A stretch of 64,000 nt of DNA from Neomoorella sulfitireducens (GTDB lineage Bacteria > Bacillota > DSM-521 > Neomoorellales > Neomoorellaceae). Positions 50,954 to 59,816 of this stretch are shown here, piece after piece (positions within the stretch are counted from its first letter, which is position 1; every line of letters starts with the position of its first letter). Below the pieces are notes generated by a model, which made no database searches, had not been told where the DNA came from, and worked only from the letters and a program-made list of their open reading frames with translations. The stretch lies in NCBI RefSeq assembly GCF_024733845.1, contig NZ_JANRHG010000002.1, positions 248,001-312,000 of the forward strand, read 5' to 3'. Made by a program: the position numbers and the translations under genes.

Positions 50954-52042
50954 CTAATTAATAAGTACAGCTTTAACAGCTTCTTTACCAGCCATTATTT
51001 TTAATGCATCATTTACTTGTTCAAGCTGATAACGGTGGGTGATCATGCGGGTAAACAAATCCGAGTTTTTGTAGATTAATTTCATCGCTTGATATACGTG
51101 ACGGGTGTCACTTACCCACACACCCTGAAGACATACATTTCTCTGGACCAAATGTTCATAACCATCAAAGGCAAAGGTACCACCCGGCTGACCGAAACCC
51201 ACACTTAATACAGTACCCCCGGGGCGCACCATAGTAATCGCTTCTTGTAAAGCTGCCGAATTTCCCGCAGCCTCTATTACAAGATCTACTCCCCGTCCAA
51301 AGGTTAAATCTTTAATTATCTGCAGCCGTTCATTGGTGGATATTTCATTTCTATTTAATGTTAAAGTAGCCCCCATTTGTTTACCTATAGCTAACCTTAT
51401 TTCTGAACCTCCACTTAAAATTATTGAGCCGGCCCCAAAATTTCGGCAAAAGGCAACTGCAAAAAGACCCAGGGGGCCAGGACCAATAATCATAACATTG
51501 TCCCCAGGTTCAGGTTTTATTAAATCAAAAGCATGGGCTGCTGTAGCCCCAGAACATGATGCTGATACTAAGATTGCTGGATCAATATTTGTTGCAATTT
51601 TAAAGACATCTGTATTGGGTTGTAAAATTATATACTCGCTGTAACAACCATTTAAGAAAGGGGGACTTGTACAGGTAATATTGATCCCCTGGACTATTCG
51701 GTTAGGGCAGAGGGAAGGCTCTTTCAAGACAGCACAATAATAACAATGGCCGCAGGCGATACCACGATTCCATAAAATTAGATCGCCGACTTTTATTTCT
51801 TCGCCTTCCACTGTAAGTTTCTTTCCTTTAATGTCAGTTACCAAACCTACCCCTTCGTGGCCAGGAATCAAGGGTAATTTAATCCTGGGATCTTCTCCGG
51901 ACACTATATGTAAATCAGAACCACATATCCCGGCAGCCTTAATTTTAACAAGTATCTGTCCCTGTTCTAACTTGGGAATATCGATTTCCCTGGCTATCAA
52001 CGGTCTATTAAAAGCTTCTAGAACATAAGCTCTTGATTTCAA
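50954..52042 (-). CDS. Zinc-dependent medium-chain alcohol/polyol dehydrogenase
   Basis: Threonine/sorbitol dehydrogenase-like MDR enzyme. Catalytic zinc: C in AAGICGSDLH, HE in PLIPGHEGVG. Structural zinc: CGHCYYC with a Cys 8 residues on (LCPN). Rossmann loop: VMIIGPGPLGLFAVAFCR. The start is taken as TTG at 52042, where GAGAGGGA lies about 6 bases upstream; the longest frame (GTG, 52099) has no ribosome site. Next to LacI, KDG kinase and KDPG aldolase genes, it may oxidise a sugar acid or polyol feeding KDG, but that is inference. Confidence 0.87.
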   Translation of the reverse strand: MKSRAYVLEAFNRPLIAREIDIPKLEQGQILVKIKAAGICGSDLHIVSGEDPRIKLPLIPGHEGVGLVTDIKGKKLTVEGEEIKVGDLILWNRGIACGHCYYCAVLKEPSLCPNRIVQGINITCTSPPFLNGCYSEYIILQPNTDVFKIATNIDPAILVSASCSGATAAHAFDLIKPEPGDNVMIIGPGPLGLFAVAFCRNFGAGSIILSGGSEIRLAIGKQMGATLTLNRNEISTNERLQIIKDLTFGRGVDLVIEAAGNSAALQEAITMVRPGGTVLSVGFGQPGGTFAFDGYEHLVQRNVCLQGVWVSDTRHVYQAMKLIYKNSDLFTRMITHRYQLEQVNDALKIMAGKEAVKAVLIN

Positions 52043-52149
52043 TTTTGTTCCCTCTCTATTAAGACTAGTTATTCTTTTAGGTTCTATCTTATCTAGCACA
52101 ATAAATACAAACTTATAACCCCAACACTTTTTAAGAGCAGCATTCCGGC

Positions 52150-53190
52150 TTATTTATTATTACCTTTTCCTTTTTCCCTCTCTGCCCAAGCAGAGCCGTA
52201 GCTAACCGAAACTCTTACTAAAAGTTGTGCGGGTAATTTTTCAATTAAAGGCCTTGGTTTACGTTTACAATCAATTAGCTTGATCAGCCTCTCCGCTGCT
52301 CGCTGGCCTACTTCATAGAAGGGTTGGGCCATGGTGGTCAGGGGCGGATCCATAAGTTCCGACATGTCCAGGTTGTCGTAGCCCATCACGGCGATATCTT
52401 CCGGTACACGTAGGCCTTTCTCTTTTATAGCTTTGATAACCCCCAGGGCCTTAGGATCGCTGGCGGCAAAGACGGCATCCGGTTGCTGGTCTCGTTCCAA
52501 GATGGTAAGGATGGCCCGGTAGCCGTCTTCCCAGTCATGGGTACCGTGGATAACGATGTCTTCATTATAGGCAATTCCAGCTTCGGCTAGGGCGGCCTTG
52601 TAGCCCGCGAAGCGCTGGCGGTATAGATCCAATCCTAAAGTGCCATTTATAAAAGCAATATGCCGATAACCACGTTCGATGAGAAATTTTGTGGCCTCAT
52701 ACCCCCCCTTAAAATTATCCACAATTACAGCATCCACTTTGTTTTCCAGGTGGCGGATCATGAGGACTACCGGAAAACCCTGCTCTTTGAGTTCTAAAAT
52801 ATGGGTGCTGGCCGCCGTGGCCGTGGAAAAGATCAGGCCGTCCACCAGTCTCTTGCGCAGGTTTTCTACATGGGCCTTTTCCGTTTCTATATCTTCGTCG
52901 GTATTACAGAGGATGACGGTATAACCATGCTTTTTGGCCACGTCGGTTATCCCCTTGATGGCCGCCGGGAAAACCAGGTTGCGGACGTTGGGGATAATGA
53001 GGCCGATAGTTTTTGTCCGCCCTTCCTTCAACCCCTTGGCCAGGACGTTGGGCTGGTAGTTGAGTTCGCGTACGGCCTGGAGGACCTTCTCCTTCGTTTC
53101 CGGGCTGACTACTACCCGGCCGCTTAAGGCCCGGGAGACGGTACTGGGAGAAACTCCGGCCCGTTCAGCTACTTCTTTAATGTTGACCAT
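52150..53190 (-). CDS. LacI-family transcriptional regulator
   Basis: 346 residues with the LacI helix-turn-helix at the N-terminus (VNIKEVAERAGVSPSTVSRALSG, hinge helix KEKVLQAVRELNYQPN) and a periplasmic-binding-protein-like core (IGLIIPNVRNLVFPAAIKG, PDAVFAASDPKALGVIKA, VMGYDNLDMSELMDPPLTTM). The order with KDG kinase and KDPG aldolase upstream suggests a KdgR-like regulator. Its promoter region shares two motifs with that of the eda-kdgK operon. Confidence 0.93.
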   Translation of the reverse strand: MVNIKEVAERAGVSPSTVSRALSGRVVVSPETKEKVLQAVRELNYQPNVLAKGLKEGRTKTIGLIIPNVRNLVFPAAIKGITDVAKKHGYTVILCNTDEDIETEKAHVENLRKRLVDGLIFSTATAASTHILELKEQGFPVVLMIRHLENKVDAVIVDNFKGGYEATKFLIERGYRHIAFINGTLGLDLYRQRFAGYKAALAEAGIAYNEDIVIHGTHDWEDGYRAILTILERDQQPDAVFAASDPKALGVIKAIKEKGLRVPEDIAVMGYDNLDMSELMDPPLTTMAQPFYEVGQRAAERLIKLIDCKRKPRPLIEKLPAQLLVRVSVSYGSAWAEREKGKGNNK

Positions 53191-53214
53191 GTGTTTAGCA
53201 TCCTCTGCTGCAAA

Positions 53215-53250
53215 CCTTTGTACAATCCTTTGTGCAATCGTTTGTAGAAT
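53215..53250. repeat. Three tandem 12-bp repeats upstream of lacI
   Basis: Consecutive 12-mers CCTTTGTACAAT (53215-53226), CCTTTGTGCAAT (53227-53238) and CGTTTGTAGAAT (53239-53250) lie 25-60 bases before the lacI ATG. The TTGTACAA core of the first is itself palindromic. They fit clustered repressor sites for autoregulation. Confidence 0.7.
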
Positions 53251-53262
53251 ATATTCGCCATG
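53235..53262 (-). promoter_or_regulatory. Shared regulatory boxes, lacI copy
   Basis: CAATCGTTTG (53235-53244) and ATATTCGCCATG (53251-53262). The second box is identical to 55222-55233 in front of eda, and the first differs from 55203-55212 in one base. Confidence 0.55.
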
Positions 53263-53317
53263 GATTGTTAAATTCCTGCTAAGGTGAAATAAAAAATTTA
53301 ATACCGGGAAATTAATA

Positions 53318-53345
53318 AAGCCCCTCAGATCAGAGGGGGCCTTAT
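53318..53345 (-). terminator. Terminator between kdgK and lacI
   Basis: Minus strand: AATAAGGCCCCCTC, loop TGATCT, GAGGGGCTTTATT. It is the second hairpin after kdgK and keeps that transcript out of lacI. Confidence 0.65.
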
Positions 53346-53426
53346 TAAAGAGGAACTCATGTCCACGTACAGCTTACGCTCTACCATTAAGTAAGCACCC
53401 TAAAAAGCTCGATATAAAGAAATTAA

Positions 53427-53454
53427 TAAGCCCTGAGCTCTATCCCAGGGCTTA
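53427..53454 (-). terminator. Terminator directly after kdgK
   Basis: TAAGCCCTG (53427-53435) and CAGGGCTTA (53446-53454) pair perfectly around a 10-base loop, 6 bases beyond the kdgK stop. Confidence 0.75.
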
Positions 53455-53459
53455 CTGGT

Positions 53460-54482
53460 TCACCGCTGTACCCTGCCGGAAGCGTCGCCGCGCATGAGGG
53501 TCATAACTTCATCCTTGGTGACATGGTTAAAGTCGCCGGGAATGGTATGCTTCAGGCAGGAGGCGGCTACGGCAAATTCCAGGGCTTCGGCCGGGTTAAA
53601 CCCTTCTGTCAGGGCGTAGATTAAACCACCGGCAAAGGCGTCACCGCCGCCGACCCGGTCCACAATGTGGATCTGGTAGCGACGCGAGCGGTAAAACTCC
53701 CGGCCGTCAAAGAGAAGGGCCGACCAGCCATTGTCAAAAGCGGAGAAACTCTCACGCAGGGTAATGGCTACTTTTTGCAGGTTAAAGCGGGTCAACAGCT
53801 CCCGGGCTACCTGGCGGTAACCTTCTTCGCTGATTTCCCCCTTGGTAACATCGGAAGCAGCCGCTTTAATGTCGAAAACCTTTTCAGCATCTTCTTCATT
53901 ACCGATTGCTATGTCTACATACGTCATTAATTCCATCATGGTCGCCCGGGCCTGAGCCGGGGTCCAGAGGTTCTTGCGGTAATTGAGGTCGCAGCTAACG
54001 GTGAGGCCCATTTCTTTCGCCATCCGGGCGGCTTCCAGGGTAACTGCGGCCACATTCTCGCCCAGGGCGGGAGTAATACCGGTAAAGTGGAACCAGGTAG
54101 CACCGGCAAAAATCGCGGCCCAATCAAATTCACCCGGTTGTACCCCGGCGATGCTGGCATACTTGCGGTCATAAACCACCTTTGAGGGCCGCTGGGACGC
54201 CCCTGTTTCCAGGAAATAGATCCCCAGGCGCTCGCCGCCCCGGAGGATACGGGTTGTATCCACCCCGTAACGGCGCAGGTGGTTGATGGCCGCCTGGCCC
54301 AGGGGATTGGCCGGGACTTTGGTTACAAAAGCGACCTCCACGCCGTAGTTGGCCAGGGAACAGGCGACGTTGGCCTCCCCACCGCCGTAAGTGACATCAA
54401 AGGAATCAGCCTGCACGAAACGCTGGTAACCTGGTGTAGACAGGCGCAGCATGATCTCGCCGAAGGTAACTACTTTAGCCAA
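53460..54482 (-). CDS. kdgK: 2-Keto-3-deoxygluconate kinase (PfkB family)
   Basis: Phosphorylates KDG to KDPG. 340 residues: N-terminal VTFGEIMLRLSTPGYQRF, the sugar-binding GGEANVACSLANYGVEVAFV, YDRKYASIAGVQPGEFDW, and the PfkB signature DRVGGGDAFAGGLIYAL with the catalytic Asp. A TTG start has AAGGAG about 9 bases upstream. It follows the aldolase gene, with which it performs the last two steps of hexuronate breakdown to pyruvate and glyceraldehyde 3-phosphate. Confidence 0.93.
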   Translation of the reverse strand: MAKVVTFGEIMLRLSTPGYQRFVQADSFDVTYGGGEANVACSLANYGVEVAFVTKVPANPLGQAAINHLRRYGVDTTRILRGGERLGIYFLETGASQRPSKVVYDRKYASIAGVQPGEFDWAAIFAGATWFHFTGITPALGENVAAVTLEAARMAKEMGLTVSCDLNYRKNLWTPAQARATMMELMTYVDIAIGNEEDAEKVFDIKAAASDVTKGEISEEGYRQVARELLTRFNLQKVAITLRESFSAFDNGWSALLFDGREFYRSRRYQIHIVDRVGGGDAFAGGLIYALTEGFNPAEALEFAVAASCLKHTIPGDFNHVTKDEVMTLMRGDASGRVQR

Positions 54483-54528
54483 TGTTTAAAACTCCTTCCC
54501 ACCATTTAATGCCTTCACCTACTAAAAA

Positions 54529-55173
54529 TTATTGCCCCCTGGCAGCCCTGATGGCGGCTACAAACTGGCGGGCCGTTTCCTCAACCAGCTGGTAGTCACC
54601 GGTTTTAGCTCCTTTGGTCAGTTCACCTCCGACTCCCACGGCCTCACAACCTGCCTTGATCCACTGGCCCACGTTCTCCAGGTTTACACCCCCGGTAGGT
54701 ATAATCGGCGCCTGGGGCAAGGGCCCCTTGATGGCTTTCACCATATCCGGGCCGAAGGCGCTGCCGGGAAAAAGCTTGACAAAGTCACTGCCCGTTTCCA
54801 TAACTTCTACTATTTCACGAATGGACATGGCGCCTGCCATGCAAACCTTCTGGTAGCGATTGCAGGTCTTCACCATCTCGACATCCAGGCAGGGGCTGAC
54901 AAGAAATTCCGCCCCGGCCAGGATAGCCATTCGAGCCGTGGTGGCATCTAGGACCGTTCCGGCGCCAATGAGAATCTCTCCCCGGCGATATGCTGCCGCC
55001 AGTTCCCGGATAACATCCAGTGCCCCCGGAACGGTAAGGGTGATTTCTATGGCCTCCACCCCGCCCCCTTTCACGGCTGCGGCAATTTTCAGCGCCTGTT
55101 CCGCGTTCTCGGCCCGGACTACCGCGACAATGCCACAGTCAATAATCCTCTGCATAACCTTTAACTTCTGCAT
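54529..55173 (-). CDS. eda: KDPG (2-keto-3-deoxy-6-phosphogluconate) aldolase
   Basis: Class I aldolase cleaving KDPG. 214 residues with CGIVAVVRAENAEQALKIA, EITLTVPGALDVIREL, IGAGTVLDATTARMAILAGAEFLVSP, the Schiff-base Lys in DFVKLFPGSAFG and PIIPTGGVNLENVGQWIKAG. GAGGCGGG precedes the ATG. First gene of a two-gene operon with kdgK. Confidence 0.95.
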   Translation of the reverse strand: MQKLKVMQRIIDCGIVAVVRAENAEQALKIAAAVKGGGVEAIEITLTVPGALDVIRELAAAYRRGEILIGAGTVLDATTARMAILAGAEFLVSPCLDVEMVKTCNRYQKVCMAGAMSIREIVEVMETGSDFVKLFPGSAFGPDMVKAIKGPLPQAPIIPTGGVNLENVGQWIKAGCEAVGVGGELTKGAKTGDYQLVEETARQFVAAIRAARGQ

Positions 55174-55202
55174 ATAACCCGCCTCCGGTTCATATAATGA
55201 AA

Positions 55203-55233
55203 CAATGGTTTGCTATAATAAATATTCGCCATG
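55203..55233 (-). promoter_or_regulatory. Shared regulatory boxes, eda copy
   Basis: CAATGGTTTG (55203-55212) and ATATTCGCCATG (55222-55233), matching those before lacI. On the minus strand a TATTAT -10-like element lies between the two boxes, so a protein bound here would affect the eda promoter. Confidence 0.55.
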
Positions 55234-55337
55234 CCATATTGAAATCCTGCTTTGACAATTAAATCTTTTAACCCGGTACTCAATCCGGCTTTAGAGCATA
55301 CAATACTTTGCAAGCTTTTGCGAGGAGGTTTTTTGTT

Positions 55338-56162
55338 ATGCGTTTTGGCCTCGCCCTGGGAGGTGGAGGTTTAAAAGGAGCGGCCCACCTTGGAGTTTTA
55401 ATCGTCCTTGAGGAAAACAATATTAAACCCGATATCGTCGTCGGGACCAGCGCCGGTTCCATTGCCGCCGCCCTGTATGGAGCAGGACTACTGCCCGTCG
55501 TTAGCACCATGGAAAGCCTTCCTTTTGCTAACATCTTCAGGCTGGAAAACTATCGATTAACCGGTTTACCCCTGGGGTTAATCCAGGGGGGTACAATTGA
55601 AGGTATGTTGAAAAAAGCCCTGGGCAGCCGCCACCTGTCAGAACTCAGTCCCCTTACGGCCGCAGTTGCCTGTGATTTAATGAGCGGTGAAACGGTCATC
55701 TATACATCCGCCCGTCCGGTTAAACCCTTGCCCCCTGACATGGCTATGGGCGGCGACGTGCCCGCCTGGCAGGCCGTACGGGCCAGTATTTCTATACCGG
55801 CCCTCTTTGCTCCCTATAAAATCGGCTCCCGTCTCCTTGTAGACGGCGGCCTGACGGACAACGTTCCGGCCGATATTGCCTCTTACCTTGGAGCCGACGT
55901 CGTTATTGCCGTCGACCTGGACTGCCGTGTTGTCACGAACCGGGCTTTTCGCCATGCAGGTGAAGTGCTCGTCCAGAGCCTGGATATCATCAGCCGGCGC
56001 AATACTACCCTGGCTTTAAAGCTTTATGCCGACCTGGTCCTTAAACCAATAAAAAAGCCCGTCAGCTTCTGGGATTTCGGCGAGTTCGGCACCCTGGTAG
56101 CCGCCGGAGCGGAGGAAGCCAGGCGCAATCTCCCGCAAATTCGCCGCCTGCTGGGGCGATAG
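55338..56162 (+). CDS. Patatin-like phospholipase family protein
   Basis: Serine acyl hydrolase with a Ser-Asp dyad, likely acting on membrane lipids. Oxyanion loop LALGGGGLKGAAHLG, nucleophile GTSAGS (about residues 41-46), catalytic Asp in LLVDGGLTDNVP. RssA/YchK-like, 274 residues. The ATG at 55338 is used because AGGAGG lies 9 bases before it; an upstream Met in the frame has no such site. Divergent from eda. A TTGACA near 55252 could be its -35. Confidence 0.92.
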   Translation: MRFGLALGGGGLKGAAHLGVLIVLEENNIKPDIVVGTSAGSIAAALYGAGLLPVVSTMESLPFANIFRLENYRLTGLPLGLIQGGTIEGMLKKALGSRHLSELSPLTAAVACDLMSGETVIYTSARPVKPLPPDMAMGGDVPAWQAVRASISIPALFAPYKIGSRLLVDGGLTDNVPADIASYLGADVVIAVDLDCRVVTNRAFRHAGEVLVQSLDIISRRNTTLALKLYADLVLKPIKKPVSFWDFGEFGTLVAAGAEEARRNLPQIRRLLGR

Positions 56163-56164
56163 AT

Positions 56165-56195
56165 AAAGCCGGCTCCCGGGAAAGGAGCCGGCTTT
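56165..56195 (+). terminator. Terminator of the patatin-like gene
   Basis: AAAGCCGGCTCC and GGAGCCGGCTTT, a perfect 12-bp stem around a 7-base loop, directly after the stop. The T-run is short. Confidence 0.75.
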
Positions 56196-56373
56196 AAATA
56201 ATCGAGTTGCTTCTGCCAGGGCTTTGTTTATTACAGTGTTGTTTTCGGGAAAATCACTCTTAACAGCTCTCCGGCCGGCAAAACTGTAATGCCGAGGGGA
56301 ATAATTTGCCTGTAGATGGTGACCGGCATAAAATGCGCGGGAAAAGCAAGGTCTTGCCTTACAATCACTCTTT

Positions 56374-57366
56374 CTATTCCTTCTCTACCGGCAGGCCGGC
56401 CATTTTCATCTTGTCCCTGAATTCTTCCTCGTACTCTTCATAGCTATGCACTTTAACCGGATAATTCCAGGGGTTGATATGTCTCCTGGCACGGCTGTCA
56501 TTGGGCAGGTTGCGTGTCGGGCTTAGGAAAATTCCCGCCATATGCACCAGTTTGCTGTACGGGAAGTAGGACACCAAAACGCATACGAAGAATAAGTGGA
56601 TGTAAAAAAGAACACCGATCCCTTCCGGGACAAAGGGCCTGAACGTCGCCAGTCCCATAGCCAATTCTTTAACGGCCGTGATATCGACGCGGAAGAAATA
56701 GCGCATGAGGATACCTGTTGCGGCTATTCCCAGGATAAGGAACAGCGGAAAATAATCGGCAGGGAGTGAAATATATCGTACCTGGGGGATAACCACCCGC
56801 CGGAGGAAGAGATAAGTCACTGCGCCTACGATCAATATGTCGGTTAAATAGAGAGCCTGCAGGCCGAAGCGGAAGAAACCATCCAGGCCTTCCAGCCAGG
56901 ATACAAAGGCCGGTACCGGGTCAGTAAAAAAGCGCAGGTGACGGAGAAGGATCACCAGGAGAGACCAGTGAAACAGCAACCCTCCCAGCCAGAGCCATTT
57001 TTCCCAGTGATAGGCCAGCCGGGGACCCCGGTGTAATTCCATCCGGGTATTTCGCAACAGGGAGCGAAAGAACAACACTTCCAGCGCCACCCGGCCGACA
57101 GCTCCTGCTGTGGTAGAAGGATTTTCTAAGGGGCTTGCCTTAATCCAGGGCAAGGATTTTTGCTGCCCGGCGGTGGTGGGGATCCGGAAAGGAACCGGGG
57201 CCCGCGCCCACTTTACGACGCGGTAAGCCAGGCCTGCTAAGAAAATGGCAAAGGCTACGTATGGTATGATAACCCCGAAGAGGTAATGCCACCCCGCCAA
57301 TCCCGCGCCGAGATAAGCTACCAGCATGAGGCCGATGACACTAAAGAAGGAAAATGCCATTCCCAT
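56374..57366 (-). CDS. dsrM: DsrM-like cytochrome b subunit
   Basis: Membrane cytochrome b of the DsrMKJOP complex, related to NarI/HdrE; exchanges electrons with menaquinone. About 330 residues with six or so helices. HWSLLVILLRHLRFF has His residues of the NarI-like heme-binding kind; FYIHLFFVCVLVSYFPYSKLVHMAGIFLSP is the typical C-terminal membrane pair (outline). The ATG at 57366 is chosen because GAGGGG lies 7 bases upstream; another ATG is five codons earlier. In sulfate reducers dsrM is usually first; here it is last. Confidence 0.88.
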   Translation of the reverse strand: MGMAFSFFSVIGLMLVAYLGAGLAGWHYLFGVIIPYVAFAIFLAGLAYRVVKWARAPVPFRIPTTAGQQKSLPWIKASPLENPSTTAGAVGRVALEVLFFRSLLRNTRMELHRGPRLAYHWEKWLWLGGLLFHWSLLVILLRHLRFFTDPVPAFVSWLEGLDGFFRFGLQALYLTDILIVGAVTYLFLRRVVIPQVRYISLPADYFPLFLILGIAATGILMRYFFRVDITAVKELAMGLATFRPFVPEGIGVLFYIHLFFVCVLVSYFPYSKLVHMAGIFLSPTRNLPNDSRARRHINPWNYPVKVHSYEEYEEEFRDKMKMAGLPVEKE

Positions 57367-57386
57367 TGCTTTACCCCTCATTTCCG

Positions 57387-58544
57387 CTAGACTATCTCTT
57401 CTTTGATGCTGACGGCTATTTTATACAGGAAAGTAAGCACCAGGGCCCCGATTGCCCAAACCCCAATGGTAATTAACGTTTCCGGCAACGTAGGCGCGTA
57501 CTCGGTAACCCTTTCAAAGGGGTTGGGGACAAAGCCGCCGATTACCAGGCCGATTCCCTTTTCAATCCACATGGAAATAAAAACTGCTGTACAGGCTACC
57601 TGGAGGTATCTGTCCCTGGTGCGCGTTTTCGGGTTTATTAATAGTACCAGGGCCAGAACCACCAGGATGGCAAAAGCCCACATCCAGATAACAAGCCTGC
57701 CGTGACCGTCCAGGCCGGCAAAAAGATATTTAAGGGTATACATACCATGAGCGGGTGCCTGGCTGTAAAAAGCAGTGAAAAATTCCAGCCCGATAAAAAA
57801 GGCGCTGACAATGGTAGCGTAGGTGACTATTGCCGCCAGCTTCTGGAGGGCTTCCCGGCCGGGATCAAATTTACTTACCCTTTTAATGATATAGCACAGC
57901 AGGATCAGCAGGGCAGGGCCGGAAGCAAAGGCCGAAGCCAGAAAGCGGGCCGCCATAATAGCCGTCAGCCAGTAATGCCTTCCCGGCAGGCCGGCGTATA
58001 GAAAAGCTGTAACCGTGTGAATGCTTACGGCCCAGGGAATGGAGATATAGACCAATATCTTTGTCCATGCCGGGGGGGGAACAGCCTTATATTCCGCTTC
58101 CAGGGCATGCCAGCCGGCAATAATATTTAAAAGGAGATAGCCGCTCAAAGCAATCATATCCCAGAAGAACATGGAGCTGGGAGTGGGATAAAAGATCATA
58201 TTAAGAATGCGCATTGGTTTACCTACATCGACCAGTACAAAGAGGAGACACATGATGAGGGCGGCAACGGCCAGGAATTCTCCGAGAATGGTAATCCTGC
58301 CAAAGGCTTTGACATTATGCAGGTAATACGGCAGGACCACCATCACCGCCGAGGCGGCTACCCCCACCAGGAAGGTAAACTGGCTGATATACAACCCCCA
58401 GGAAACATCCCTGCTCATGCCGGTAATGGACAGCCCTTTATTCAACTGCCACAGGTAGCAGGTAAACCCAATCGCAATCAGGAAGAGTAAAATAGTTACC
58501 CAGCCCCAGTATCTTTTGCTTCCGGTTAAAGCCTTTACAATCAT
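57387..58544 (-). CDS. dsrP: DsrP-like NrfD-family membrane subunit
   Basis: Polytopic quinone-interacting subunit of DsrMKJOP. 385 residues and about ten helices; SKRYWGWVTILLFLIAIGFTCYLW at the N-terminus, GMSRDVSWGLYISQFTFLVGVAASAVMVVLPYYLH (outline), YPTPSSMFFWDMIALSGYLLLN and IEKGIGLVIGGFVPNPFERVTEY. GGAGG lies 10 bases before the ATG. No own metal site is expected; the partner is DsrO. Confidence 0.92.
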   Translation of the reverse strand: MIVKALTGSKRYWGWVTILLFLIAIGFTCYLWQLNKGLSITGMSRDVSWGLYISQFTFLVGVAASAVMVVLPYYLHNVKAFGRITILGEFLAVAALIMCLLFVLVDVGKPMRILNMIFYPTPSSMFFWDMIALSGYLLLNIIAGWHALEAEYKAVPPPAWTKILVYISIPWAVSIHTVTAFLYAGLPGRHYWLTAIMAARFLASAFASGPALLILLCYIIKRVSKFDPGREALQKLAAIVTYATIVSAFFIGLEFFTAFYSQAPAHGMYTLKYLFAGLDGHGRLVIWMWAFAILVVLALVLLINPKTRTRDRYLQVACTAVFISMWIEKGIGLVIGGFVPNPFERVTEYAPTLPETLITIGVWAIGALVLTFLYKIAVSIKEEIV

Positions 58545-58643
58545 AATTACCCTTCCTCCACCTCATTTTTCTCCAGTCTACCGGCGACGGCCAGGGCCGT
58601 CATAAAAAAACCTGTTTAAGAAGTACCCCTTAAAGAAGACGTT

Positions 58644-59420
58644 CTAGACAAGGTAAAAAACACTGGGGTGGGTCCCAAGTTCAGGTTTACGCAGGATGGT
58701 ATAACGGCCGGATAGTATCTTTCTTACCACAGAATTGGGTTCTTCTAGGTCGCCAAAAATCAATGCTCCCGCCCGGCATGCTTCTACACACACCGGTACC
58801 AAACCGAGGTCAACCCTTTCAGCGCAAAAATTACATTTTTCAACGACACCCTTTTCCCGGGTAGGATATGCCGGGTCTATTTCTTTAATATAAGGCCGCG
58901 GGTCACTGAAGTTAAAGCTCCTGGCACCGTAAGGGCAGGCGGCCATGCAATAGCGGCAGCCTATACAACGATGGTAGTCCATCATTACAATGCCGTCCCG
59001 GCGTTTAAAAGTTGCCTTTGTGGGGCAGACCCTGACACAGGGTGGGTTATTACAGTGATTGCAGAGGACGATAAAAGGTTTACCTTTGATCCCGGCGGCA
59101 ATGTATTCATGTTCCTGTTCGGGAAAGGCGTTTTCAAAGGGCTCCGTCCATAACCATTTGATTTCTTCTTCTTTATCGGCGATATCAGGTATGTTATGAG
59201 CCTTCCGGCAGGCTAGAAAACAATCCCGGCAACCTTCCTGGTATTTAGGCCAGCATTTCTGCATATCGATGACCAGGCCCCACCTCTTACCGGCCGGAGC
59301 ACCCGGGTTCTCGATATTGCCGGCGTTGTTGCCGGCAAAGCTTTTAACTGCTGGCCAGAGGGTAAGCCCCAGAAGACAGGCGCCTCCTGCTTTTATGAAA
59401 CTCCTCCTGCTCGTCGTCAT
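58644..59420 (-). CDS. dsrO: DsrO-like Tat-exported Fe-S subunit
   Basis: Extracytoplasmic ferredoxin-like subunit of DsrMKJOP. Tat signal SRRSFIKAGGACLLGL at the N-terminus. Cys groups for several [4Fe-4S] clusters: CWPKYQEGCRDCFLAC, CNHCNNPPCVRVCP, CIGCRYCMAACPYGAR and CNFCAERVDLGLVPVCVEAC. GGAGAG precedes the ATG; 3 bases separate it from dsrJ. It should link DsrJ and DsrP on the outer face. Confidence 0.93.
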   Translation of the reverse strand: MTTSRRSFIKAGGACLLGLTLWPAVKSFAGNNAGNIENPGAPAGKRWGLVIDMQKCWPKYQEGCRDCFLACRKAHNIPDIADKEEEIKWLWTEPFENAFPEQEHEYIAAGIKGKPFIVLCNHCNNPPCVRVCPTKATFKRRDGIVMMDYHRCIGCRYCMAACPYGARSFNFSDPRPYIKEIDPAYPTREKGVVEKCNFCAERVDLGLVPVCVEACRAGALIFGDLEEPNSVVRKILSGRYTILRKPELGTHPSVFYLV

Positions 59421-59423
59421 CCT

Positions 59424-59816
59424 TTAACTCTCCTTTGGCTCAATGTGGCAGGTCCAGCAGTCAGGCTGCACACCCAGGTAATTATGGCACTGGTCGCAAA
59501 ACTGGGACTTATTGCTATGGCATTGCAGGCAAGTTTTCTGCAGGCTCATTTCATACTCCTTGCCATTGCCGGCCACATAAGTCCTTTTGCCCTCGCGTAC
59601 AACCTGGTTACGCCATTCTTCCAGCAGGCTCATGTGGTTGGCCCGCATGTATTCCGTTCCTTCCACACACTGTTTCTCTTCCAACTGCTGGATGGCCTGG
59701 GTCTCCAGGCTGGGAACCGGTGCCGGGGCAGCTTTTCCGGCCCTGGTCCAGAGGGGAAAGGTTACCAGCACAATAAATAATACCAGGCCGGTAATAATGT
59801 ACCGGAAATCATTCAC
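59424..59816 (-). CDS. dsrJ: DsrJ-like triheme cytochrome c
   Basis: 130 residues with an N-terminal membrane anchor (YIITGLVLFIVLVTFPLW) and three CxxCH sites clustered near the end (CLQCH, CDQCH, CWTCH), as in DsrJ of sulfate reducers and sulfur oxidisers. A GTG start overlaps the dsrK stop (GTGAATGA). Cytochrome c maturation genes are needed but not in the window. Confidence 0.93.
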   Translation of the reverse strand: MNDFRYIITGLVLFIVLVTFPLWTRAGKAAPAPVPSLETQAIQQLEEKQCVEGTEYMRANHMSLLEEWRNQVVREGKRTYVAGNGKEYEMSLQKTCLQCHSNKSQFCDQCHNYLGVQPDCWTCHIEPKES

